Below, piece after piece: positions 32,941-44,313 of a stretch of DNA of 64,000 nt. The notes under the pieces were generated by a model. It saw nothing but the letters and a program-made list of their open reading frames with translations, was not told where the DNA came from and ran no database searches. Each line of letters begins with the position of its first letter. Within the stretch, counting starts at the first letter, position 1. Source of the stretch: Tetrapyrgos nigripes (taxonomy: Eukaryota > Basidiomycota > Agaricomycetes > Agaricales > Campanellaceae); the NCBI GenBank assembly GCA_013368315.1, contig JAACJM010000020.1, positions 372,001 through 436,000 on the forward strand. Reading direction: 5' to 3'. The position numbers were made by a program, and so were the translations under genes.

Positions 32941-34839
32941 AATAATCACCACGACGCTCTCTGAGAATAAGAATACACCGAGGACTAGAATGAGATTACT
33001 GCAGAGCGGGAGAACAAGAACTACCACATGCCGTGCTAGTAATCCAATCTTGAAGCTGCATTCTGGCGGTGAACTCGGAACTGCCTGATGAGGATCAAGC
33101 TTATGGCCATGGGCGGCGTCGCCGTCACTCTGAGGTCATTCAAGCTAGCGCTTCTGAGATCCGGCGGGGAACTTGGAATAAATTTCGTGATGGTTGTGAT
33201 GCGATTGGAAGATTGTCGAAGTGTATGGACTCTGTATGCAATTCTACCAGATTCGTCACGATAGGTGTTGTTGAGGATGGATTTGTGCGGCTGGTTAGTT
33301 TGGTAGAGCTTCATTGATGTCTTTGAGAGGACGGTACAGCAAGTAGAAGTGGCCGGTATTTTAACTCCCTAGTACAAGCTGTAGGATGAATGACGCAAGT
33401 GGCACATAGTTGGTAATCAAGTATTGATCATAGTGGAAGTTCCTGATGAGAGTCTCCTCTATTGAGAGGATTAGAGTGCAGAAAGCATGCAAATCAAGTT
33501 GTGGGCTTGAGGTTACTGCACGGTAGAAACATTGGACACTGGACGCCAGACTGGACGGTAAGGACAACGGAACCGACGGAAACGACTGTGCTGTCGAAAA
33601 AGTCCCACGTCCTGGTGTTCTCGAGCTAGTTTCGAGCTCTTCAACATCCAACTCAAAAGCAACTCTAAATCTAACCAACCGCTCCCTTTTCTGATATCGG
33701 CCTCTGCCACAGCCAAAGATATGCTTGTATTGCAAACACGGAACCCGATGTCACCGGCTCTCAACGACGTACACCATTCACGAGCACAACTCTGCCGACC
33801 TCATGTATGTAACACCCTGTAACGCCCCGTACGCGCAAAGTGTACGGGATTTTAAAAATCGCTTCAAAATCATCGAAAGTTCCTTCAATACCCGCCGCTT
33901 CCTTAACCGCTCAACCTCAATGCAAGTCTTCATACCACGCGATCTTCGCGAAGCTAGCACGTTTTACCAAGCAGTACCGAATATTCCTCGAAGCGTACCG
34001 TGAACACGTTTTCCAACGCCAATCCTTATCGATGCTGTCACAGGTCTTCTTCATTCGTAAAAGGAAAAGCTTTCTTATCATGTGTGTTGTCTCTCCAGTG
34101 GCCTTCAGGGTCCAGGGGGATTCCAGGCACCCTCCAGAACTCGCACATGAAGACACTGGACCCACTGAGGCTAGTTTCAAGTTGTTTACTCTGACTTTTC
34201 TTTGCTCCTGAGGTGGCTCCGACCTCCTGCGTCAGTAACAACAACCATGACATAGCGGATAGTGGTTAGAGAACCGTAGCTAGAAATTGAGACACCCGCT
34301 TGGACCACTGAGGTTCATCTTGGACGTTCACTTTCCATAAAGCTTATTTCTGTGTGCGTTACTTCCCACTTTAACTGGGCTGGAACAAGCTGAGAATAGC
34401 TTCTACTTTTTTGACAGTCTTTCATGTTACTTGATTAAGCTGAATGCTATTTCTGCCATGCCTCTCGTACACTCTGTTCATCGTCGATATATTTTCAACG
34501 CTTATAACCCAAGTATTCTGTCAGCCTTGTCACAAGCTCAGTCAGGCTCAGTCAGCCTCGAGGCTAACTGGGCGCTGCTCTAGTAATCGCTTGTCCGAAA
34601 AATTTGGACATCTTCAATCGAGTAATCCATCCGAAATTCTTGGACATCTTTACATGCTCCCACGCCGAACCATACAAAGCTCGGCTAATATGTCTCCTAC
34701 TTACACATGTTCTGATGCAATGCCAATTGACGAAGCCTCATTGTTTTTTCCCCGTGAACAGGCATTCATACAACACTGGTATTTATACTTCTTCAAACCG
34801 GGTTGCCAACTCGGTCCTACCTCCTACACCTCATTCAAG
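32941..34839. other. Intergenic with LTR-like sequence, no firm gene
   Basis: A minus ORF at 33361-33735 has some coding-like character (LVRFRVAFELDVEELETSS) but no recognised domain and no splice partners. From about 33809 the sequence reads TGTAACACCCTGTAACGCCC and continues with GTACGGGATTTTAAAAATCG, resembling 5' ends of fungal Gypsy LTRs. No matching second LTR or target duplication was found up to about 34250, so at most it is a degraded solo LTR. Confidence 0.4.
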
Positions 34840-37800
34840 ACACCATCCGTTTCCTTTTCCTTCAATCTTTTCGTCCTGTGCCTGGACCACCGTCTCTACG
34901 TGTAGCTGCCCACACTCATTCTCGTTTGAAACCCTCTTTACAACCTGCGGCATAGTATTAATCATGCCTCGGACTCAAAGTCCCATATTCCCGACAACTG
35001 TAGTCTGCAAGCATACGCGTTGCTGGGCAATGACGTGGAAGTGAAGTCAGCTGTGGATTTGGGTGCAGATGTCAATGCTTTTGACGCGTCGGGAAGGACG
35101 GCATTGATGTCTGCCATTGCTGGAAAAGAGTGAGTCGCGACTTTTTCCTCGACTTTACCCGTGTATGATTTTTTTGAACGCGTCTTCATCAGCTGGAACG
35201 ACATCAACTTCTCCCATGATGCCTCCTACATGACAGCAAGTCGCCTCAAGTCGATAAAATTCCTGCTGGATTGTCATGATATCTCTCTATTCACATTGAA
35301 CGCGCCTCAAAGTAGCTTCAACGATGCTACACCGTTAGGGATGGCAGCTTGGCTGAACATGCCTGAGGCAGTTCGTGTTCTACTAGAGGGGAGTTCAGAC
35401 GCGGTCTCAGTGGATGGAATGGATACGCATAGGGCAACACCCCTGATGTGTACGTGTAGAAACCTTAGCTGCGCGGTTTTCCTGTACTAAATTGTTCCTG
35501 AACTCTAGATGCCGCCCGCGATGGAAGTCTCGAAGTTGTGAAGCTCTTGGTCAGTCAGGTCTCTTCCGCTTCTTTGCCGTGATTATCTCATAGCTTTTTT
35601 GTCTTTATTACAGCTTCGCCATGGTGCCGGCCAGATTTCAGGGACTCTAATCACCGAAGCTCAATCCAGTATGCGGTCACGCATCCAGAAATTCTTTATC
35701 TTTGCGAGACTGCTCTCCGGCGTCATCGATTCCGCGAGAACGAGGTATGTGCCTCCTTGCATCCAATGCCATCTACAATGTTAACGTACTTGTTCCCCGC
35801 AGACGTCACCCCGATCATCCATTTCGCTCCGTTCGGAAGCTTTACAAGATGGCACTTCGCCAAGTATCGTCGACGTAAACTTCGACGAGGAGACCATTTC
35901 CAACACAACCCATACCATTATCCAACTCGTTCTCTCCTCGGACATACAATCACTCCACTCGTTTTTTATTTCCATCCTCTCCATCGTTCTCAAACCCGGG
36001 TCACCGATACTTGTCAATCTTCCGGACGCAAAAGGCTGGAGTCCAATACACTATTGCGCTCAGATGCAATTCCCTTCTATTCAGATAGTGGACACCCTTT
36101 ACTGCGCTGGAGCTGATTTCTCTCTGTTTACAGTCGAAGAGCACTGGACAATCCTCCATTGCCTTTCAAAGTCATATTATCCTCCCGATAGAACTCCCAA
36201 CACCATTCACTCCTTGTCTAAATTCATAACCCACCTCATCTTTGATCTCCGTGCTCCCTTTTCTGCCAAAGACAAAGAGGATGAAACCTGTATACATCTG
36301 GCAGCCGAACATGGACAAAGCATAGAGCTTCTCAAGATTTTGCTCGAATGTGACCGTACAAAGTCCATTCGAAATCGCCGAAACTCTAGAGGGTGAGTTG
36401 TTTCCGAATATATCATACAGAATGGAGTGTCCTCAATCCCTGCTTTATAAAGTTTGACAGCTCAAGAAGTTTCCAAACCAGAGTTCCTCGCTGTTTTCGG
36501 AGTGGATCTTGAGAACGATCGTCCACAATCGTCCTTGTCTATGGCAAACAATACGGCCAGTCACCTCCATGTCTTCACTCTCATCTTCTGCATCGAGTTG
36601 GAAGCCTCCGTCACCTCGTAGTCGCCGTGATACAACTTCAAGTGACAGCGACTCAATTGTCTGTCGTGATGACTTTGATATCATTGCTGCTGCTCATCAG
36701 CTCATCGACAATCTGCGCATTACCTCCCCCCACATTCACCATTCTATTGCATTCAGCCATTTGGAACACCTGGAGAACGTTATGCGTGAGACAGAACGAC
36801 TTCACGCAGATATCATACGATCCTTCCGAAGTCGTACAAAGGGCAGCTCAAAAGCTTTGGAGGATATGAACACCGATGCCGTCAATATCTCCCGGTTACT
36901 GAAGGATGTTACATGTGCTGTCAGTAACAAGCTCATAGACCATGGCCTGCCTCCTATTCACCAACAGAAAGCTGTAAGACAATCTGAGGATTCGCAGATT
37001 ACAGCAGTCTCAATACCATCCCTCGTCTCTCCCGTCTCTCCCCCCACCGTTCCCACACCTTCTGCATTGACTTCCTTGGTGATTGATACGAAAATCGTGA
37101 CTTCCTCGAATCCGAAATCGCCAAAATCTCCGAAGGACGAGAAATTCTCCAAGTTTATGGGATGGTTAAAGGGCAAGAAGTCCAAAGACTTTCTTAAAGA
37201 GACAAAGGAGAAAGAGACGAAGGACATAGTGGCAGAGACTTGTCTTCAGACAAACGAGGTTCCTCAGTCTGTTCTTCAAACAACGTCGGATCCCGTTGTC
37301 GACAAGGCTCTTCTCACTTCACGGTTTGTTCTTGCTGCAGCTGCACGGGACATGTCCGTGATTCACGAAAGTCTAGACTCTGTGAGTAGCTTCTAGTTCT
37401 TGTCAGCTGTTTGTATCCTCACATGTGAACATTGATCCATAGGCCAGGGAACTCATGAAGTCTGCAAGTCGTTCAATCGCAAGAGCGGACCGTATCATAA
37501 AAGGCGCCATCAAGGTTCTATCTTTTCATATCCGCTTTAGCCTATCTGCTGACTCTGCCCTTCAGTCCAGAAATACACTTCTCGAAGATCTCCGTGCATC
37601 TGGACGTAAAGATGCTGAAGGTCTCTTCGTTAACGGACGCCAGGGGCGCTGGGATATCCTAATTATCTTGCACAGAAACCAAGCATTCAGTCCATCGACT
37701 CTGTATCGACCACTTACTCCGTTGCTTCAAAACAACTCTTTCTCCAATATCATAGCTGATAACGACGACGAAGAGCTCAAAGCGATTCGTCGTCTGGTCC

Positions 37801-37919
37801 TGCGCAAGATTGAAGCAAGGCATGACGGCGCGTTGGACGAGATGGATAAGGTTGTGGGATGGCTTCGGATTATAAAAGAGACTGTCCGCGGTGTTAAAAG
37901 ACGGACATACTGTAATTAA
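34840..37919 (+). pseudogene. Ankyrin-repeat protein gene with several 1-base indels
   Basis: Plus-strand exons encode ankyrin repeats (YALLGNDVEVKSAVDLGADV-NAFDASGRTALM, ATPLM-YAARDGSLEVVKLL, SPIHYCAQMQ, ETCIHLAAEHGQSIELLKIL) followed by a long Ser/Thr/Lys-rich and helical C-terminal region ending RRTYCN at 37919. Ankyrin repeats mediate protein binding; no catalytic domain is visible. The frame breaks without any usable intron near 34945 (PSLQPAA to SINHASDSKSH), near 35632 (LRHGAG to PDFRDSNHRSSI) and near 36540 (PQSSLS to TIRPVTSMSS). Between breaks the sequence is free of stops and splice sites are intact. It is either a young pseudogene or a real gene with unpolished indels. The 5' end is approximate. 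Confidence 0.65.
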
Positions 37920-38211
37920 CGTCATTCATTGGAAGGGATTACTGGTCAAGGAACTTGTATGTACTACTAGGGGATTCAGGACTTTGTAGAACAGTGCTTG
38001 TAGAAAAAGTAAATTACCCGTATATACGTCTTGTATTCATACTAAGTAAGTAAAACGATCTGTACAGCTGTAGTCTAGACGCTCCAATACTTAGACATCT
38101 CGCGTCTCGAGCACTTTGGTCAAAGCCTTTCGCAATGAAGCTACGTATGTACAATAATAAGATTATGTCCTAATCCATATCCGTAGAGAAACTGGTATCT
38201 AATGAAGGATG
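37920..38211. other. Convergent 3' spacer
   Basis: 292 bp between the ankyrin gene stop and the VPS39 stop; probably overlapping 3' untranslated regions. Nothing else seen. Confidence 0.5.
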
Positions 38212-41200
38212 TCAACGTCTGGTCTCGTTCAACTTTCGAGAAAAGGCTTCTCGGCAATAGAAATGAGTAACCTCGCCCCTGTACGGATAGTAAGCATGGC
38301 ATACTCTGATACATGAAGCCTGTCTTACCGTGGGCTATGGACAGCGATCATGCTGTTACCGAGACGTTTATGGCATTGCGGGCATCTAAATACATGGTCA
38401 AAAATAATGTCATAGTAGAAAGCTGAGAATATACATTCTGCTGTCTGTCACCTTGACTCTCCTGGACTGGAGCGCCATCAGTCTTCGAGAAGCTTGGTCA
38501 TCATGAGCTTTGCTGATCTGCCGAACGACGCTGGTATCAAATCTAGGTAGTTTGAGACCCTCCATGAGGAATGTCCGAATATCTTGAATAGTGACCATTG
38601 GTGGGAGAAGCTGTAGCGCTTCAACGGTGTCTAGACGTGGGCTATGACGACTGATCAAATCAAGTGCAGGCTGGAGAAGGTCGAGATTGATGTTGACGGC
38701 GGGACGAAGATAGATCCTCAACAGTGTAAGGAAGACATTCTTGGTCTCGCCATCAGGATGGTAATGCTTTTTGCAGTATCTAAACGCAGGTCAGAACTAA
38801 CCACAATGACTCAAAGAATCTCTCACTTCTCAGCTTCGACGAAATCCTGCAGTCGGTACACATAGAGCTCCAATGCTTGATCATGCCTACCAACTTGCCT
38901 AGCAATATCGCCCGCGGTTCGTACAGTTCTGTTATGGTATTATGAGCAATAGCATAAGATATGAATGACGTTCAACGCTTACCTTCTGAGGATATTATAC
39001 CATACAGCCTATCAACCCCATAAAGTTGTGAGGAGTCAATGAACTTGACCAATTTATCGTAGGATTGTCTGCGGGTTTCTATCACCATCTCAGTAAGCAG
39101 TCATCCCTTTTAACTGAAAAGTCTCACCGTCATCCCCGCGTTTCTTGGCTGTCAGTGTCATTTGGACATACAACTCTGCAAGACGGTCATGGAATTCCAC
39201 CGAGTCTTCTTCCCTTTCCTCAATGAGATACTCGAGGTATCGAAGCACAGAGAGCGGGTCGATTTTCTCCAGATAGTCCGCCACTTCTTGTCGAGGTAAG
39301 TCCCACATCATCTGACTTGAATATTTCGAGTGCCATCGTCGAGTCTTGTTCAATGACCCATCTTGCAGATTCGAGAATTTGAGGCAAATACTCTGGACCC
39401 AATCTACGCAGATACTGAATGGAGTCGTATAGACGATCGTCCATATCTTCCTCCTTTTCCCAACTCTGAAGAGGACTGAAGTTAAGCTGTTCAGCAAGAT
39501 AAACTAGATTGCTCACTGTCGAAGCAGCTCCAAAGCCTGACGATGCATCTTCTTCTGATTGTAAAGGTCCTTGAGATCACGGAACATCTACAAGGCAATT
39601 TAGTACTGAATGGCAAAACAAACAAGCACCACGAAGCACCTGTCGTGATCGTAAAACACCTTCAACCTCTTCCACTTCGCACCAATTGGGAATACGGAAC
39701 AGAGACCCGGCAAGGGATGGTCTGACCATGAGATACGACTTGAAAAGGGCAGTATCGACGATCTGAGCGAATCGCTGCAGTTGTTCCGGAGCTAATGCTG
39801 ACAGAGGTGCGTTCGGCATAGCGAATAGCTCGTCCACAGATGTCTCGGAAAGCGGGGCGATTTTATGGGCTTGAGCAGCCGGGGTAATACCCACTGATAA
39901 TAAAGCACCAGCGAGCTTTGGTCGACGATCTCCAAGGTAACGCAGAAGTGTTTCGACTGATCGGTGAAGGTTATCTGAAAGATTCCAAATCAACAACAGA
40001 GAATCGGCACAGACACTGTCACTCACCAGTCGGTGCAGGTTCATGCTTGATCTTGGACGTTTGTGAATGAATTGATGCAGCATCATCGTCCTTCTGGGCT
40101 GTGGCCATGAAAGCATTGAGACCTTTAAATCTGCCTCGTATAGCACCTGTTCCAGGTCCAACGATGTTTTCCAAGATATCTGCTGCACCGGCTCCGAGTG
40201 AACCAGCTCTGGGGCTTGCACTAGGACTCCCATTGTGATCTGTCGTTTTGGCAGGCTGTTTCGACTCCTGGAGGGGTTCGCAGGACCACCGTACAATTCG
40301 ATCCATTTCTCGGGTGAGACAGCGAGCCTGCCAGATATAGATTCTGGATACAATGCAACCACTTTAGCGGGGTTAAGGTCGAGCTCAATGAATGTATCTA
40401 TAGCACTGTCGTATTTCGCCGCCCTGAATTGAGCTAAGGCATTGAGGGCACGGATACGGGTTCTGCGTTGTTCCTATGGATGGTTGAGAAAAGAACCACA
40501 CCGAACGATGAAGTGATGTCACCTTGTCTGGAAGAACCATTCTCATCGAGCAGCTCAAGCAGCTTAAGAGCATCTGCATACTGTCGAGCAAGTACTAGTT
40601 CATCCAGCTGTTTCTGCCCATGGTTTCATCGAAAACTGCCATATTGAGCTTCCTTCTGCAGCAGCTGCAGTTCTGTCAGTCGGTGTCGTAACAAGGAACA
40701 GACTTGACCGCAGTTTCGCAGAATGAGGATGTCATCAGCCTCACGTTAGCATTGGAAGGGCTTGAGCAGGTGGTGACGACGCGAGGTTGAAGGTGAAGGT
40801 GCGTTGAAGGGGAAGATAAAGGTTTGGACCGGTTGAAGGGATATGGAGGAGCGTATTTGGATTGCGGTCGTAGTCGTAAGAGTTGGCTGGTTTTCTGCGT
40901 CCGTAGACTCGGCATTTGGCATATTGAGTGAACCAGGAGGCAACACAGAAAAAATGTACGGCTTGACAAACGCTAAAAGAGCAGTGAGATGCGAAAGGGA
41001 TACTAGAGAGGCCAAACCAACCTATTTCCTCTGGAGGGGCAGACCATTCAATAGTGGACGCCCTGGTGACTTTAGCATCGGACCCAATGAAGATACCTTC
41101 ATCTACTCAAGATATTAGATGTCGGTCCACAAATATAATGCATAAGCATCAGACTAACGGTTCTTTGACTATCAGAGTATCTGTCTCGTTGATCTTTGCG

Positions 41201-42087
41201 ACTGCTGGTTTTGCTTTGGCACCGAGCCCCAGCGTCATGTATCCTGCCAAACAGTGAAAGCACTTGCTGCAGTCGTCGCTGGCCCAGCAGTCGGTAAAGG
41301 TATCGTGACGTCTGTTATGGAGAGTGACGATAACGAAAACACAGCGTATTCAGTGGCCGAATATGCGAAGCAAACATTAATGTTGTCCATGAAAGTTATT
41401 ACACGAGGAGAATGTGGAAGCACGCATTCCTGTGATACCGTCAGAGATCATGGAACTGCCTGTATCGCTATGAAACGCACCTTGGGCTCTTGTGGTTCAC
41501 CATCCTTCCAAGAATAAATGACCGCCTTCCTCCTACATCCGACAATCAACGTAGTAATCAATGTTGGTATCGATGGTGCCTTCGGAGAAGAGAATGTGCC
41601 ACTTTTCAGCTTTCGGGTCCGTTTCTTCTTTGTAGACAAATGAATGTATTCCGAATGAGAAAGCGGCCTTGGCGTTGGTCAGGACTGTTGGAGGTGCGAA
41701 GGAAGGTAAAGGATACAATGTCACAGTAGCTTCTGTGCTCCCGTTTAGCCAAGTATGCCATGCAACTATCGGCAGAACGCACCTGAGAGAACAACTAGAG
41801 AATTGATGTCCTTGATGAAGCCAAGTTGCTCTATTGATCTCTTTTGCCAGGCCCTTCTTGACTTCAACGAATTCCAAATCTTCTTCCCCATCCTCCTTTG
41901 CTGCATCCACCCCATATATATGAAAATTGCCTGTCGACGTGCCCAAATATAACCTGTCACCTAATAAGGGTATGAGCTCAACTGCCAACTCGAAAGTACT
42001 CGAAATAAATTACCTTGTACGAGTAAGGACTCAATTCTGTCTTTGAAACCTGAGAAGTACTACGTTTGGTGTCAGGAAGGGAGCCAT
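38212..42087 (-). pseudogene. VPS39: VPS39/Vam6 HOPS subunit gene, frame broken by ~9 indels
   Basis: The complete family architecture is present. The N-terminal citron-homology (CNH) beta-propeller includes MAPFLTPNVV, SGFKDRIESLLVQGDRLYLG, RSIEQLGFIKDINSLVVLS, VGCRRKAVIYSWKDGEPQEP and SPRVITFMDNINVCFAYSAT. Then come clathrin-heavy-chain-like helices (NPAKVVALYPESISGRLAVS, DRLYDSIQYLRRLGPEYLPQ, YLEKIDPLSVLRYLEYLIEE, RRQSYDKLVKFIDSS) and a C-terminal zinc motif (CPQCHKRLGNSM...HFYC). It tethers late endosomes/vacuoles in the HOPS complex with Rab7/Ypt7. Normal GT..AG introns persist. Single-base shifts are needed near 42058, 41857, 41605, 41250, 40610, 40540, 40280, 39320 and 38915, mostly +1. 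No missense-type decay is evident. Sequencing/assembly error is at least as likely as true loss. Confidence 0.85.
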
Positions 42088-42334
42088 TGTGACGGAATCC
42101 GTGTGTTAGCGAGACGAAGATTGCATCTGTTGCGAGTGAGGAAGCAGCTTGGCAAAAGAACTTTGCAGTTCCAGGTAATGACGCTTACAATTGAGTTTGT
42201 GGATGTCGCGCGCTATGTCAACTTCATATGGACAGGATGGTTTACAACAGAATAACATTCACTACGGGTAACAAGCAGCTACGACTACATAGGATAAAGA
42301 TACAAAAGTAAATTACACAAGTTAGCAGAATGAT

Positions 42335-44313
42335 TCACTGAGGTGTGGGCAGAACCAGGGCATGCACAAGGCTTCGAGAGAACCGTTGACCCAACGGATT
42401 AACTCCAAATTCCCGCCCTATCAATTGATTGGGGAAGCCAGGACCTCCACCCACTATATAAAACGTCCCAATCCTCTTCGTCTTGTATACCCCACTCAGC
42501 TGGTCGTGATGTTCCCAGTTCGATACATCCCTGATAGTGATTTGAGAAAGGTTCAAATTTTGACTTGCAATCAACGCTGCACCACCAGTAAGACTACCAC
42601 CAGTAAGACCCATGTTGCTGAACTTTCTACATCGAGTGACTGTGAAAGTCTGAAGATTGGGTACTAGTCGTAGGGCAGCAGAGAAATTGATCTAATCCAA
42701 TGGGCTGTAAGACACCTGAAGACAAACGAAGAAGACGACACACCAAGGAAAGGTGCGAAGTAGATGAAATCTCCAAATGCTTCAACTGCGGGCAGCCAGT
42801 CAGGAGCTGCTCGTAGAAATCCCATTCGGGAACTGTGTCGACAAAGTTTACAAAGACAGACAGTAACTCCAAGTGTGGTAGATTCTTCAGTAGATCACCA
42901 ATCTTTGCACTTGGACTGAACCAATCCTGTGATCACAAAATATCAGTTTGAAGTCATACACTGATGGTAATCCTAAAGTTAACCCACCGTAAGATAGAGA
43001 TTCCTAAGCCTACACTCCGGACCTGCATGCGTCAAGTGCGCCAGCCTGCCCTTCCATGTATGCATGTTCGGCATTGAGAGAAATTTAGGTATAGATAGCT
43101 CGGTGTATGTTGCATTTCCGATCAAAGACATGTCTTCGAGACTGTAATAATGTGCATCCAAAAAGTCTGCTACTTTTTGCGGTAGAGAAGATGACGCTGA
43201 ATCAAATGCCGATATATGTCCAATGGCAAACTTTCGAAGCGAGGGCCATCGACCATGTAGGACTGGATCAAGCTGCCATAACTCGTCAGAGAGACAGGCT
43301 CCATCCAATGTTAATTCTTCAAGATTGGGACTATTTTCCAAGAGCATAGTCCATAGACCAGGGGGTAACGAGCGATTTCTCGGAATAACTACATGCCTAA
43401 TGAGTGCCCGCTGATATGCAAATACTAAAGAGTAAACTACTCACGTACGAAACCTCGATCTAAAATTTGAGTAGTAAGGTGAAAGCCTTTCAAGTTTCGA
43501 AAGTGAAGAGCTGAGAGGAGGTCAGAGAAGGATAAACTGACGAAATAGAAGTGCGAACGTTACTTTGCGGATGGAGCAATTCTGTAAGGCCTACAGAAAT
43601 AGTTACACGCAGTCCGATATAGCGCAGGTCTGGGCAGCTGTAAATATGCATTAATATGCAGTCGAGCAATGAATTTCGCAAGTTTGGCACGTACTGATTC
43701 CTTAGAACCAACCACAGCGAATCTGGAGGATTGAGTCTCCCAAACCAATAAAATGCCCTCAAGGAGGCCAGTGATCCGTCCAAAGCCAACTCCTCAACCA
43801 CAGAAATGATCCATTCCTCGTCGATCACTTTTTCCGCCTTGTTTGACCAGCCAGCGCCGACATTCGGCCGTAAAGTGAGACTCTTGATGAAACGGGCCAA
43901 GTCTCGTCGTCGAGAAAAGTATTCTAGGCCAGAACGACAGGCTTCGGAGTAAGACAAGTTAACTGAGCCATAGAGGAAAGGTCTGCAAAGTTCATAAAGC
44001 GAGCGACGCTGTAATGCTGAAGGTTAGTGCATTCCCAAATTGTAAAAATGTTAACACTCACCATCAACGCACAATGCAGAACATCCTGCAGCGGTAGCCA
44101 TTTCACAATCTCGTATATAACATCGTCAGGAACTTCTCGAGGACTGCAATCTCCCGCAGGAACAGCATCAGATGCTTCGAGGGTGGGTGGCTTGGGTAAA
44201 GCTTTGTTGATTGAAGCTGTTGAAAGGTCAAGCCGCTTCTTCTTCGAGATCGACAGGTTCAAACGCAGGCTGGAAGATAGGCTTCGAGACGTTTTTCCAA
44301 TAACAGAATCCAT
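42335..44313 (-). CDS. F-box/LRR-like protein (separate subfamily)
   Basis: The start ATG at 44313 gives MDSVIGKTSRSLSSS, a basic Ser/Lys-rich lead, then an F-box (VPDDVIYEIVKWLPLQDVLH) and leucine-rich blocks: SLASLRAFYWFGRLNPPDSL, CPDLRYIGLRVTISVGLTEL, NSPNLEELTLDGACLSDELW, NLPHLELLSVFVNFV, CPQLKHLEIS and NLQTFTVTRCRKFSNMGLTG, ending VLPTPQ at 42335. It is probably a Skp1-binding substrate receptor of an SCF ubiquitin ligase. It lacks the coiled coil of the 11-14 kb copies and is not a close relative of them. Introns are short; one near 43697-43645 uses GTACGT..ACAG. The first intron is ambiguous: either GTGAGT at the Met codon with a later frame problem, or a donor 4 bases on that restores frame. 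Confidence 0.72.

Noticed and set aside
32300..42100. Programmed +1 ribosomal frameshifting as explanation for the indels
   Set aside because: Too many sites, no shared slippery heptamer by eye and both +1 and -1 shifts; sequence error or decay is simpler.
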